Shown: positions 1-9,723, numbered from the stretch's first letter. The stretch is DNA of 64,000 bases from Xanthomonas sp. DAR 35659 (GCF_041242975.1 NZ_CP162488.1:62001-126000), one strand, 5' to 3'. Notes: a model not told the origin generated them from the letters alone. Program-made: numbers and translations.

Positions 1-113
1 TGCGCTCCGACGCCGCTTGCAGCGCAGGCGACAACGCGAGAAGTGGTGATTGGCGAGGGACCGGTGCCGCGATTCTGTGCGTGTCTTGGCATCGCGGCGA
101 TTTCATTTTCCGG

Positions 114-180
114 TCGCGGCTGAAGCCGCTCCTACACCAGCGCGGCGCCCGCTTTCCTGTAGGAGCGGCTTCAGCCGCGA
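114..180. repeat. Inverted pair of the interspersed GGAGCGGCTTCAGCC repeat
   Basis: Two oppositely oriented 23-bp copies (114-136 and 158-180) of the element TGTAGGAGCGGCTTCAGCC...GCGA face each other across a 21-bp spacer and can form a long hairpin. Other copies occur at 4548-4574 and as a perfect pair at 31975-32050. The layout is REP/BIME-like and lies in the gap downstream of kdgK. Positions 1-277 hold no other recognisable gene; 246-275 is a short run of CCCCATT/CCCCAAT near-repeats. Confidence 0.85.
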
Positions 181-277
181 CAGAACAACGACACGCCAGC
201 ACCCTCGGCCAGCGCGCAACCCCACCGCAACCGACGCTCTTGCCAATCCCCATTCCCCAATCCCCATTCCCCGCCCC

Positions 278-1300
278 TCACCGCTTCACATCGAACCGCG
301 ACGTCCCCACGCAGGCCTGCACCTCATCCGCCGCCAGCGGATGGAAATCGCCCGGCACCGAATGCTTCAGGCAGCCGGCGGCCAGGCCGAAGCGGATCGT
401 CGCGGTGTCGTCCCAGCCCTGGCTGAGGCCATGCAGCACGCCGGCGGCGAACGCGTCGCCGCCGCCGATGCGGTCGACGATGCCGGTCAGTTCCTCGACC
501 GGCGCCTGCGCCACGCCGCCATCGCGGCGCAGCAGCATCGCGCCCAGGCTGTGATGATCCACGCGGTGCGCCACGCGCTGGGTGCAGGCCATCGCCTGCA
601 ACTGCGGGAACGCGGCGAAGGCGTCGCGCGCGCCGGCTTCCACCCGCGCCTGCGCGCTGTCCTGCGGGTACTGATGGCCCAGCACCACGCCCAGGTCGCG
701 GTAGTCGGCGAACAGCACGTCGGCCTGCGCCAGCAACTGGCGCAGGATGCCCGGCGCATCGCCGTTCCACGCCTCCCACAGCTTGGGCCGGTAGTTGCCG
801 TCGAACGACACGCGCACGCCGAGCGCGCGCGCGCTGCGTGCCGCCGCCAGCGCCGCCGCCGCGCCCTGCTCGCCCAGCGCCGGGGTCACCCCGGACAAAT
901 GCAGCCAGTCCGCGCCGCGCAGCAGCGCCGGCCAGTCGTAGGCATCGGCGCCGGCCAGCGCGAAGGCCGAGCCGGCGCGGTCGTAGGTCACCTCGCTGGG
1001 GCGATGGCCGGCGCCGGTCGTGAGGAAGTACAGGCCCATGCGCCCGGGCACGAAGCGTACGCCGCGGGTGTCCACGCCGTGCCGGCGCAGCTCGCCGGCC
1101 GCGGCCGCGCCGAGCGGGTTGTCCGGCAGCACGCTGACCATCGCCACGTCGTGGCCGAAATGCGCCAGCGACACGCCGACGTTGGCCTCGGCGCCGCCCA
1201 CGTGCACCTCCAGCCGCGGCGATTGCAGCAAACGCTCGTGGCCGGGCGCACCCAGGCGCAGCAGCAGTTCGCCGAAGCAGACGATGCGGGAGGCGGTCAT
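278..1300 (-). CDS. kdgK: 2-keto-3-deoxygluconate kinase (PfkB family)
   Basis: A 340-residue PfkB-family sugar kinase that would phosphorylate 2-keto-3-deoxygluconate (KDG) to KDPG in the cytoplasm, the last step before KDPG aldolase in uronate catabolism. Visible features are the N-terminal GELLLRLG strand, the GGAEANVGVSLAHFG substrate/phosphate loop near residue 38, and the C-terminal signature DRIGGGDAFAAG carrying the catalytic aspartate. The ATG at 1300 is preferred over one at 1342, because the latter would add 14 residues upstream of the conserved fold. It is divergent from the TonB receptor at 1598, and the intervening 297 bp contains two copies of the putative LacI operator, so both are probably induced by pectin or uronates. 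Assignment to KDG rather than another sugar rests on fold plus the kduI/kduD context. Confidence 0.9.
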   Translation of the reverse strand: MTASRIVCFGELLLRLGAPGHERLLQSPRLEVHVGGAEANVGVSLAHFGHDVAMVSVLPDNPLGAAAAGELRRHGVDTRGVRFVPGRMGLYFLTTGAGHRPSEVTYDRAGSAFALAGADAYDWPALLRGADWLHLSGVTPALGEQGAAAALAAARSARALGVRVSFDGNYRPKLWEAWNGDAPGILRQLLAQADVLFADYRDLGVVLGHQYPQDSAQARVEAGARDAFAAFPQLQAMACTQRVAHRVDHHSLGAMLLRRDGGVAQAPVEELTGIVDRIGGGDAFAAGVLHGLSQGWDDTATIRFGLAAGCLKHSVPGDFHPLAADEVQACVGTSRFDVKR

Positions 1301-1372
1301 GACGATGGGAGTCCTTGGTGGAAAGGAAAGGGCGCCCAGCATGCCGGGGAACGGCGCCCACGGCCAGTGTGG

Positions 1373-1387
1373 TGACCATCGGTGTCA
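1373..1387. promoter_or_regulatory. Putative LacI-family operator, copy 1
   Basis: TGACCATCGGTGTCA, a near-palindrome. Its complement TGACACCGATGGTCA matches the motifs at 43098-43113 and 48344-48359. It lies 72 bp upstream of the kdgK start in the kdgK/TonB receptor divergent region. Function is inferred from recurrence in front of uronate genes only. Confidence 0.65.
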
Positions 1388-1529
1388 TTTTTCCGGCCCA
1401 ACGACCCGCCGCATCGCCTGCAACGACCGCATTCCCGCGCCCTTCGCATGCAAAACGCCCCGCAATTCCGGGATGCGATCTGCTGCGCTGCAAGATGCCG
1501 CGATGTTTCCCAACTGTTAAGGTCGGTTT

Positions 1530-1544
1530 TGACCAGCGGTGTCA
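1530..1544. promoter_or_regulatory. Putative LacI-family operator, copy 2
   Basis: TGACCAGCGGTGTCA, differing from copy 1 at only two central bases. It sits 53 bp upstream of the TonB receptor start codon, where a repressor could block transcription or loop to the copy 157 bp away. Confidence 0.65.
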
Positions 1545-1597
1545 TCCGCGGCGAAACCGAACACCAACGCAGTTCATGGACCCTTGGGAGGGGAGAC

Positions 1598-4372
1598 ATG
1601 CAATCTCGTACCGAACGCCGGAAGACACCGGTTACCTTGCTCGCGCTGTCCATCGGCCTGGCGCTCCAGGCCGGCGCGCTGCAGGCGCAGGACGCGCCCG
1701 CGCAGGCGCCCGCCACCGCCTCCGCCGATGCCACCACCGAACTCGACACCATCGTCGTCACCGGCTACCGCGCCAGCGTGGAGAAGGCGCTGGACATCAA
1801 GCGCGCCGAGAAGGGCATGGTCGACGCCATCGTCGCCGAGGACGTGGGCAAGTTCCCCGACACCAACCTGGCCGAATCGTTGCAGCGCATCCCCGGCGTG
1901 GTCATCACCCGCGACGCCGGCGAAGGCCGCAACATCTCGGTACGCGGCCTCGGCCCGGACTTCACCCGCGTGCGCATCAACGGCATGGAAGCGCTGACCA
2001 CGGTCGGCGCCAGCGACCAGAGCGGCGGCACCAACCGCGGCCGCGGCTTCGACTTCAACGTGTTCGCCTCGGACCTGTTCACCCAGATGGTGGTGCGCAA
2101 GACCGCCTCGGCCGACGTCGAGGAGGGCTCGCTGGGCGCGACCGTCGACCTGCGCACCGCGCGTCCGTTCGACTACGACAGCTTCACCTTCGCCGCCAAC
2201 GGCCAGGCCACCTACAACGGCATGTCGCAGAAGGCCGATCCGCGCATCGCTGCGCTCATCGCCAACACCTGGGCCGACGGCACCTTCGGCGCGTTGATGT
2301 CGGTGGCCTATTCCGAGCGCCAGGTGCTCGAGGAAGGCAGCGGCACCACGCGCTGGGCCAACGGCCCGAGCAACAACGGCTACAGCCCCACCTCGCCGTT
2401 CGCCGCCGCCAACAGCGCCAATGTGTTCAGCCCGCGCATCCCGCGCTACACGCAGATGGAGCACGAGCAGAAGCGCCTGGGCGTGACCGGCTCGCTGCAG
2501 TGGAAGCCCAGCGACAGCACCGAGTTCTCGCTGGACGGCCTGTATTCGAAGATCGACGCCAAGCGCTACGAGCACTACATCGAGGCGATCAGCTTCAGCC
2601 GCGGCCGCTCGCAGAACGGCAAGCCGGAGATGATCGTGCGCGACGGCTACGTCGATCCGGCCTCCGGCGCGTTGCTGTACGGCCGCTTCGACAACGTCGA
2701 CGTGCGCTCGGAAAATCGCTACGACGAGTGGAACACGGTCTTCAAGCAGCTCACCCTGAGCGGCGAGCATCGCTTCAGCGACACCTTCAAGATCACCGGC
2801 GAAGTCGGCTCGTCCAGTTCCAAGCACCGGAACCCGATCCAGACCACGGTGATCATGGACAAGAACAACGTCGCCGGCTACAGCTACGATTACCGCGACA
2901 GCTTGACGTCGCCGGTATTCAACTACGGCATCGACCCGACCGCCGCCAACGGCTGGACGCTGGCCGAAGTGCGCATGCGCCCGCAGGCGGCCAACAACGA
3001 CTTCGACACCGGCTCGTTGAATTTCGAGTGGAACCTGGGCCCGAACTTCACCCTCAAGGGCGGCGTGCTGGCCAAGAACTACGGCTTCGACACCAAGGAG
3101 TTCCGCCGCGCCAACGAGACCTCGGTGCCGACCTTCGCCACCGGCAACCGCATCGTGCCGGTCGACCTGGTCGCGCAGGCCGGGCTGAAGGGCATCGGCG
3201 GCGCGCCGTCGAACTGGGCGGTGCCGGACCTCAACGGCATCGCCGACGCGCTCGGCATCTACAGCGGCACCGGCACCTGGACCCTGGCCGAGCGCGCGGT
3301 CAACACCCGCAGCGTGGAAGAGAAGGACCGCGGCGCCTGGTTGATGGGCGACTTCGGCTTCGACATCGGTTCGATCCCGTTCTCCGGCAACATCGGCGTG
3401 CGCTACGTGAAGACCAACCAGTCGTCCACCGGCTACGCCCTGGTCGGCCCGAACCTGATCAACACCACCGTCGAGCGCGACTATCACGACACCCTGCCGT
3501 CGTTGAACCTGGTCGCCGAGATCAGCCCGGACTTCCTGATCCGCTTCGGCGCCGCCAAGGTGATGACGCGGCCCGGCCTGGGCAGCCTGACCCCGGGCGT
3601 GACGGTCGCCGTCGCCGGCGGCGCGCGCACCGTCAGCGGCGGCAACCCGAACCTGGACCCGATCCGCGCCAAGACCGCCGACCTCGGCTTCGAGTGGTAC
3701 CTGCAGGAAGGCGCGATGCTGGGCCTGGCGCTGTTCTACAAGGACATCGACAGCTTCGTGCAGACGGCGCGCACCATCGCCCCGTACTCCAGCAGCGGCC
3801 TGCCGGTCAGCCTGCTCGATGGCACCGGCGCGGCGGCCAGCGACGACTTCGTCTTCAGCGTGCCGCTCAACACCCCGGGCGGCAAGCTGAAGGGTGCCGA
3901 GTTCAACTACGTCCAGCCCTTCACCTTCCTGCCGGGCAAGTGGGCCAACTTCGGCACGCAGTTGAACTACACCTACGTGCAGTCGAAGATCCAGTACGTC
4001 ACCGGCACCGGCGCGCTGTCGTTCAACACCGACCTCACCGGCCTGTCGAAGAATTCGTACAACGCCACGCTGTTCTACGAAGGCGAGCGCTTCAGCGGTC
4101 GCGTGTCGCTGACCCACCGCGACGGCTACCTGACCCAGGTGCCGGCAACGGAAAGCGGCTTCGACATGCACGGCATGCGCGGCACCAATGTCGTGGATGC
4201 CAAGCTGACCTACAAGATCGACGAGAAGATCGACATCAGCCTGGAAGGGTCGAACCTGACCAACGTGCCGTACTACGAGTGGGTGCAGACCAGCGCGACC
4301 GGCGCGCAACTGCCGCTGACCTACAGCGAGACCGGCCGCCAGTACGCGATCGGGGTGCGTTACAAGTTCTGA
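1598..4372 (+). CDS. TonB-dependent receptor, probable oligogalacturonide uptake
   Basis: A 924-residue outer-membrane receptor that would import oligosaccharides with energy from TonB. The start ATG is 7 bp after a strong GGAGGGG site. A signal peptide (about residues 1-31) is followed by a TonB box-like TIVVTGYRAS, then a plug domain with the SVEKALDIKR, SLQRIPGVVITRD and ISVRGLGPDFTRVRING blocks that mark the large Xanthomonas/Caulobacter carbohydrate-type receptors. A 22-strand barrel follows, ending in YAIGVRYKF with the terminal aromatic needed for BAM insertion. Two putative LacI-type operators precede it and KDG kinase is divergent, so a pectin-derived substrate is inferred. Substrate specificity cannot be read from sequence. 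Confidence 0.9.
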   Translation: MQSRTERRKTPVTLLALSIGLALQAGALQAQDAPAQAPATASADATTELDTIVVTGYRASVEKALDIKRAEKGMVDAIVAEDVGKFPDTNLAESLQRIPGVVITRDAGEGRNISVRGLGPDFTRVRINGMEALTTVGASDQSGGTNRGRGFDFNVFASDLFTQMVVRKTASADVEEGSLGATVDLRTARPFDYDSFTFAANGQATYNGMSQKADPRIAALIANTWADGTFGALMSVAYSERQVLEEGSGTTRWANGPSNNGYSPTSPFAAANSANVFSPRIPRYTQMEHEQKRLGVTGSLQWKPSDSTEFSLDGLYSKIDAKRYEHYIEAISFSRGRSQNGKPEMIVRDGYVDPASGALLYGRFDNVDVRSENRYDEWNTVFKQLTLSGEHRFSDTFKITGEVGSSSSKHRNPIQTTVIMDKNNVAGYSYDYRDSLTSPVFNYGIDPTAANGWTLAEVRMRPQAANNDFDTGSLNFEWNLGPNFTLKGGVLAKNYGFDTKEFRRANETSVPTFATGNRIVPVDLVAQAGLKGIGGAPSNWAVPDLNGIADALGIYSGTGTWTLAERAVNTRSVEEKDRGAWLMGDFGFDIGSIPFSGNIGVRYVKTNQSSTGYALVGPNLINTTVERDYHDTLPSLNLVAEISPDFLIRFGAAKVMTRPGLGSLTPGVTVAVAGGARTVSGGNPNLDPIRAKTADLGFEWYLQEGAMLGLALFYKDIDSFVQTARTIAPYSSSGLPVSLLDGTGAAASDDFVFSVPLNTPGGKLKGAEFNYVQPFTFLPGKWANFGTQLNYTYVQSKIQYVTGTGALSFNTDLTGLSKNSYNATLFYEGERFSGRVSLTHRDGYLTQVPATESGFDMHGMRGTNVVDAKLTYKIDEKIDISLEGSNLTNVPYYEWVQTSATGAQLPLTYSETGRQYAIGVRYKF

Positions 4373-4493
4373 GGGTTGCGTTCGCCGGTGCCGCGCCGCG
4401 GCATCGGCGACGCCCCGGCGCCTGCATACTTGCGGGCCGGGGAGGGAGATCGACGCGCGCCGTCGCGGTGCGCGCCGATCGCAAAGGAGCGAG

Positions 4494-7400
4494 ATGAAAC
4501 AGGCAATTCGCCGTGGCGCCGTCGCCGCATACGATCCATCCGCCCCCTGTAGGAGCGGCTTCAGCCGCGACAGAACCCCACCGCCCCACGCCATCGCGCC
4601 ACCCACGCGATACTCCACACGCACAGCTCAAAAGCTCCCCAACATCGGCGAGCGCCTCCTGGCCTACGGCCTGGTCCTGCTTTCCTGCCTGGCATTGCCG
4701 GCCTTCGCCGCACCCGCACCTAGCACCGCCCCCGAACTCCTGTTCCGCGTCTCCGCCGACCACGGCTTCGACGCCGACATCGCCCAAGGCGATGCCACGC
4801 CCAACTTCCGTGACAAGGTCGCCCTCGTGCCCACCGGCGTGAAGGGCAACGCGATCGAATGGGCCGACGATGGCGTGCTCGCCTGGAACGCGCCTGGCAA
4901 CCTCTACACCCAGCGCGGCACGCTGTCCTTCTTCTGGCGTTCGCGCTATCCCGTGGGCGAAGCCCCGTTCGTGATTTTCCGCGTCGGCTACGCCGACCAC
5001 AGCAGCTGGGACATGGCCTGGCTGCGCATCGACTGGAACGGCCACGGCTTCGATGCCTTCGTCACCGACGCCAACCTGGCGCGCACCCGCGTCTCCTTCA
5101 CCCTCGACAAGCACCCGGCGCCCAGCGCCTGGACCCACCTCGCCTTCGCCTGGGACGAAACCCGCGGCGTGCGCTTGTACGTGGACGGCAAGGAAGCCGC
5201 GCGCGCCGAGTGCGCGCAGGCCTGCGCTAACGGCGGCTCGCTCGACTTCGATGCCGCACTCGACCAGCTCGGCCTGGCCGGGCGGGTGATGGCCCCGCAC
5301 CAGGTGCAGAGCCGCTACAACTTCCTGCGCGGCAGCGACTTCGACGAACTCCGCGTCTACGACCGCATGCTCGACAGCGCCGGCGTCGCCGCCTTGGCCA
5401 AGTTGCAGGAACCGCGCAGCGCCGAACCATTGCGCGACGATGCCGCGCGCAACGCCTGGCTGCACCGCTACGGCTGGGACCACGGCCGCGCACCGCCCGT
5501 GCTGGACGCGCCGTCCATCCGCATCCGCAAGGTCGAATTCGCCGACGCCAAGGACCTCAAGCAGTGGATGTGGAAGGCCACCGACGGCATCGCCGAGACC
5601 ACCTGGCCCGGCGTCTACAACCGCTCGCGCCTGCCCGGCCGCAACGACTACTTCCAGCTGCCGGACTGGAACGTCTACGTCGAAGGCGGCAAGGCACTGG
5701 ACCTGGCGCTGCCGGACGAACCGTTCAACCGCATCGAACTGCGCGGCGCCGCCTACGGCGAGGCCAGCTACGCTGCCGCCGGCGCAACGCCCGCGCCGCT
5801 GTTCCAGCGCAGCCAGGGCACCGTGCGCAGCGTCGACCAGTTCGAGCGCCGCCGCGGCGGCCACCTGCGCTTCACCAACACCGCGCAGGAAACCCCGATC
5901 CAGGAAATCTGGGCCTACGACGTCAGCGCCGGCGCCGCGCCATCGAATCCCAGCGCCACCCTCAGCTACACCGTGCGCAGCGACATCGCGCCGGACTATG
6001 CCAACCTCGCCGCGCTGCGCAGTTATATCGACGGCCGCTACCCGCCGGCCGAACGCAGCACCGTGATCGCGCTGCCGAGCAAGGCGCCGGCGCGCAAGCG
6101 CGGCGACGAAAAACCCGCCGCGCCATCGCTGCCGATCGTGCACGTGCTGATCCCCTCCAGCCTCGGCGACGCCCCGCCGGACCAACCGTTGATGCGCAGC
6201 TGGTCCTACGGCTGGGAGAACATGCACGACGGCCTGGACGGCATCGCCATCGACCTGCCGGCGCTGAACCTGCCGGCCACCCACGACGGCCTGATCCCGC
6301 TCAACATCCGCGTCAAGGATCCGATCTGGCCGGCGCGCGACATGCTCGACGTCTCGGTATCGGTGAAACCCGGCCAGGCGCGCACGCTGTGGCTGGACCT
6401 GCGCGACCGCATCCTGAGCAACGATAGCCTGATGCTCAGCATCGCCTCCGCCGCGCCCGGTTTCCACGCGCGCGCGCTGGACGGCGCGCAGCTGCGCCTG
6501 CTGTTCAAGCCGCGCGACCAGGCCAAGGCCGAACACATCGCCGACCGCTTCAACCAGGTCAAGGACAACTGGGGCTTCCTGGTCGAGGAACACACCACCT
6601 CCAAGCGCCAGCGGCTGTACGCGCGCCTGGATGCCGACATCAACGACCTGCTGCGCGTGGACCCGGACAACGCCCTCGGCCGCGAATACTGGAACGACAT
6701 CAGCTACGGCAACCAGGGCGCGCTGCCGGTGGACCTGCCCACCCCGCCCAAGGGCGTGCCGGCCTGGGCGTTCTGGCAACTGGAAGACCTCAAGGCCACG
6801 CGCCGCTACATCAACTGGTGGATCGACCAGCGCCAGGTGGCCTACGGCGATTTCGGCGGCGGCATCTCCGACGATTCCGACCTCACCCAGCAATGGCCCG
6901 GCGTGGCCCTGATGGGCGTGGACCCGGACAAACTCAACGCCTCGCTGACCGCGCTGTCCGACTCCAACTACCGCAACGGCATGTTCACCGACGGCCTCTC
7001 CACCATCGAGACCGACGAACTGCATTCGTACGAGGAAGGCATCAACATCAACAGCGCCATGCTCTACCTCAACTGGGGCGACCCATTGACGGTGGAACGG
7101 CTGATGCGCACGGTGAAGGCCTTCGACCGCATCATCCAGGTCAACCCGCAGGGCCACCTGCTGTTCGCCAGCAACTGGTTCGGCGGGCGCAAGGTCTACC
7201 GCGAGCCGAACTGGCAGTGGCAAAAACCCTATTCGTTCCCCATCCTGCACCCCGCGCTGCTGCTGGGCGGCTACAACGCCGACCCCAACAGCCGCCGCAT
7301 CGTCACCGGCCTGGCCGATGGCTACCTCGCCCACGCCTACACCGACGCCAAGGGCCAGTGGGCGCTGCCCAACGAGATCAACTGGAAAACCGGCAAGACC

Positions 7401-8492
7401 CGCGGCGGCAACCTGTTCGAAGGCAGCGGCGGCGCCGACACCCTGCACACCTTCTGGGCCGCCTACCGCTGGACCGGCCAGGCGCGCTACCTCAAGCCCA
7501 TCGACTACCGCGTGGCCAACGCCGGCCCCAACGGCCTGTCGCTGCTCAACGAAAACTTCCTCGACGTGCTCGGCAAGCGCGACAGCTGGGGTGCCGACCT
7601 CGCCAAGGCCGCGGCCGACGCGGACGCCAACGACACCCCGGACTTCGCCAATCACGTCGCCTGGGAACAAAGCGGCGACCCGCGCTGGCTGGAAACCCTG
7701 TACCGCGCCGAGACCCGCGACAAGTTGCAGAGCTTCTACATGAACACCGAAGGCCACTGGTGGAGCGACCGCGTCGAATCGCCCACCGTGAACCTGCAGC
7801 GCGCCCGCCTGGGCGGCGTGGCCCTCAAGCGCAACCAGACCTACCCCGGCCACACCGTCAGCTGGCGCTTCGCCGATCCCGAAGGCGCGGTGCAGGTCGC
7901 CCTGCTGCTGCCTAAGCCGCGGCAGGATCGTTTCACCGTTATCGGCTACAACACCGGCGGCAAGGCGCAGCGCGCACAGATGACTGGCTGGAATGTAGCC
8001 GCTGGGCAATGGCGCATGCGTTCGGGCATCGATCGCGATGGCGATGGGAAGATCGACGGCAAGGCCGACACGCGCGAGTTCGCCTTCGAGAAGAGCGGGG
8101 CGGTGGACGTGGAATTCCCGGCCGGCAAGACGGTGGTGATGGAGTTCGAACTGGCCGCGCCTGCCGCGCTGCCGGTCGAGCAACGGCCGGACCTGGGAAT
8201 TGGGCGTAGCGATGTGCGGGTGAGTGCGGATGCCATCGAGGTCACCGTGCACAGCCTTGGTCATGCGGATGCGCCAGCGGGGTTCGTGGTGCTGGAAGAT
8301 GCACGTGGCCGGGAATTGGCGCGGGCGGCGTTTCCTGCGTTGGGGGCGCCGCGGGATTTGGAGCCGAGGACTGCGAACGTACGGCTGGCTTTGCCCGATA
8401 GCGAAAGCATCAAGGGCGCACGGTTGCGCGTAGTGACCGGAGGGGAGATGGTAGAGGCCACCCAACGCAACAACATGCTTGAGTTGCGGTGA
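4494..8492 (+). CDS. Large secreted LamG-like/alpha-toroid protein, candidate pectin-active enzyme
   Basis: A 1332-residue exported protein. It starts after AAAGGAGCGAG. The signal-peptide hydrophobic core (LLAYGLVLLSCLALPAFA) lies only at residues 56-73, because the first ~50 codons include a copy of the interspersed repeat (4548-4574) read as CRSGFSRDR. Residues ~80-300 look like a LamG/concanavalin-A jellyroll (SWDMAWLRIDWNG, WTHLAFAWDETRGVRLYVDGKEA). Residues ~700-1150 are rich in W/Y helices and resemble an (alpha/alpha) toroid of lyases or glycosidases (GDFGGGISDDSDL, EGININSAMLYLNWGD, GHWWSDRVE). A beta-rich C-terminus ends it. It lies 121 bp downstream of the TonB receptor, probably co-expressed. 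I do not recognise a characterised family; polysaccharide lyase or hydrolase activity is inference from fold-like features and context. Confidence 0.7.
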   Translation: MKQAIRRGAVAAYDPSAPCRSGFSRDRTPPPHAIAPPTRYSTRTAQKLPNIGERLLAYGLVLLSCLALPAFAAPAPSTAPELLFRVSADHGFDADIAQGDATPNFRDKVALVPTGVKGNAIEWADDGVLAWNAPGNLYTQRGTLSFFWRSRYPVGEAPFVIFRVGYADHSSWDMAWLRIDWNGHGFDAFVTDANLARTRVSFTLDKHPAPSAWTHLAFAWDETRGVRLYVDGKEAARAECAQACANGGSLDFDAALDQLGLAGRVMAPHQVQSRYNFLRGSDFDELRVYDRMLDSAGVAALAKLQEPRSAEPLRDDAARNAWLHRYGWDHGRAPPVLDAPSIRIRKVEFADAKDLKQWMWKATDGIAETTWPGVYNRSRLPGRNDYFQLPDWNVYVEGGKALDLALPDEPFNRIELRGAAYGEASYAAAGATPAPLFQRSQGTVRSVDQFERRRGGHLRFTNTAQETPIQEIWAYDVSAGAAPSNPSATLSYTVRSDIAPDYANLAALRSYIDGRYPPAERSTVIALPSKAPARKRGDEKPAAPSLPIVHVLIPSSLGDAPPDQPLMRSWSYGWENMHDGLDGIAIDLPALNLPATHDGLIPLNIRVKDPIWPARDMLDVSVSVKPGQARTLWLDLRDRILSNDSLMLSIASAAPGFHARALDGAQLRLLFKPRDQAKAEHIADRFNQVKDNWGFLVEEHTTSKRQRLYARLDADINDLLRVDPDNALGREYWNDISYGNQGALPVDLPTPPKGVPAWAFWQLEDLKATRRYINWWIDQRQVAYGDFGGGISDDSDLTQQWPGVALMGVDPDKLNASLTALSDSNYRNGMFTDGLSTIETDELHSYEEGININSAMLYLNWGDPLTVERLMRTVKAFDRIIQVNPQGHLLFASNWFGGRKVYREPNWQWQKPYSFPILHPALLLGGYNADPNSRRIVTGLADGYLAHAYTDAKGQWALPNEINWKTGKTRGGNLFEGSGGADTLHTFWAAYRWTGQARYLKPIDYRVANAGPNGLSLLNENFLDVLGKRDSWGADLAKAAADADANDTPDFANHVAWEQSGDPRWLETLYRAETRDKLQSFYMNTEGHWWSDRVESPTVNLQRARLGGVALKRNQTYPGHTVSWRFADPEGAVQVALLLPKPRQDRFTVIGYNTGGKAQRAQMTGWNVAAGQWRMRSGIDRDGDGKIDGKADTREFAFEKSGAVDVEFPAGKTVVMEFELAAPAALPVEQRPDLGIGRSDVRVSADAIEVTVHSLGHADAPAGFVVLEDARGRELARAAFPALGAPRDLEPRTANVRLALPDSESIKGARLRVVTGGEMVEATQRNNMLELR
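4548..4574 (+). repeat. Interspersed repeat inside an N-terminal coding region
   Basis: A single copy of the TGTAGGAGCGGCTTCAGCC element, identical in its core to those at 158-180 and 31975-32004, lies in frame within the first 30 codons of the 1332-residue protein, upstream of its signal-peptide core. Either it was inserted into a gene without breaking the frame, or the true start is a non-ATG codon further downstream. Confidence 0.85.
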
Positions 8493-8670
8493 AATCCGAA
8501 AGCTGTTCGCAACCTGGTGTGCTGGGATCTCGGTAAGACCTTCATTACACCCGGAATAAGCGGCGGTAACGGCTGTTTCGGCGGATTGACGGCGTTCAAT
8601 GACTCAGCGAGGATTGCGTTACTCCGCGTTTAGGCGGTCCAATAGTAGTCTTAGGGGTTACGGACAGATT

Positions 8671-9723
8671 ATGGCAACGGAAAGTTCCTACCCGGGTGGC
8701 TCCAAATCTCGTGTCAGCCGAGCCGGAGACAACGTCCGTCACGGTCGCGCTACACCCGAGGATCTCTCCGTAATTGAAGACTGGCGCGCAGCTCACCGTG
8801 GCGTCATCAATACATTTCAAGCAATTCTTCGCAATCGCCTTCGCGGGCAGCGGGTTACGGTTGCACAGCGCCACAAGCGTCGAAACACCATTTTTGACAA
8901 GCTAGAGCGCCTGCCCGGAATGCAACTCGCTCGAATGGACGACGTCGCTGGATGCAGATTGATCTTTCGCAACGAAAAAGAGCTTAGAAAGTTTCGTCGC
9001 TCCCTTCACGAAGCCAGATTCAATCACAAGCTTCGTCACGAGCCGGATAAGTACGACTACATTGAGAGTCCAAAAGACACCGGTTACCGCGGAATACATG
9101 ACGTGTACGAATATGACGTCAACTCTGAAGCTGGAAAAGGGCTAAAGGGCCTTTATGTGGAAATTCAGTACCGTACACTTGTCCAACATGCATGGGCTAC
9201 AGCGGTCGAGATCGTTGGTTTTATCACCGAAAGTCAACCAAAATTTGAACGAGGTGATGAGAGGTATCATCGGGCGATGGCCCTTGCGAGTGAAATCTTA
9301 GCCCGAGCACATGAGAGTAGAACCGGACCGCTTCCGGACATAAGCGATCGGGATCTTCTTGAATCATTCCTGTTGCTCGATCAAGAACTGGGTCTCTTAC
9401 AAACGCTGCGGGGCCTTCACCAGGCCAAGAGCGATATTTCCGACAAGAAAAATAGCATTCTAATTTTTGATCCATCAGGTGAACTAACGATCCGCAGCTA
9501 TCGAGACTCTACAGATGCGCTCCGAGATCTATTTGAGCTCGAGAAGGAAATGCCGGGAAAGGACATCGTCCTCGTGCGCGCAGACTCAAGCGATGAAGTA
9601 CGGACGGCCTTCCGCAATTATTTTACTGACGCGCGCGAGTTCGTTCGGCTCCTTGACACAGGTTGCGCAAAGCTCAGCGGACACGATGGTGGGTTACGCA
9701 GGCGGGCTCGGCGTAACACCTGA
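8671..9723 (+). CDS. RelA/SpoT-domain nucleotide pyrophosphokinase (integron cassette)
   Basis: A 350-residue protein with a (p)ppGpp-synthetase domain at about residues 60-190 and no HD hydrolase domain. Key motifs are present: MDDVAGCRLIF with the Mg-binding aspartate, YDYIESPKDTGYRGIH with the G-loop tyrosine, and VEIQYRTLVQHAWA with the catalytic glutamate. The C-terminal ~150 residues are helical and end with a block (DIVLVRADSSDEVRTAFRNYF) seen in accessory, not housekeeping, RelA/SpoT-domain proteins. It could act as an alarmone synthetase, or as a toxSAS toxin making (p)ppApp or modifying tRNA. GC is visibly lower than in flanking genes and its stop codon lies inside an attC site, so it is a mobile cassette. 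The ATG at 8671 is preferred over 8599, whose extra 24 residues show no conservation signs. No adjacent antitoxin is evident. Confidence 0.85.
   Translation: MATESSYPGGSKSRVSRAGDNVRHGRATPEDLSVIEDWRAAHRGVINTFQAILRNRLRGQRVTVAQRHKRRNTIFDKLERLPGMQLARMDDVAGCRLIFRNEKELRKFRRSLHEARFNHKLRHEPDKYDYIESPKDTGYRGIHDVYEYDVNSEAGKGLKGLYVEIQYRTLVQHAWATAVEIVGFITESQPKFERGDERYHRAMALASEILARAHESRTGPLPDISDRDLLESFLLLDQELGLLQTLRGLHQAKSDISDKKNSILIFDPSGELTIRSYRDSTDALRDLFELEKEMPGKDIVLVRADSSDEVRTAFRNYFTDAREFVRLLDTGCAKLSGHDGGLRRRARRNT

Noticed and set aside
4236..8465. A 1409-codon open frame on the minus strand
   Set aside because: It overlaps the LamG/toroid gene, has Arg/Val/Ala-rich low-complexity content and no domain. 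It is a GC-bias shadow.
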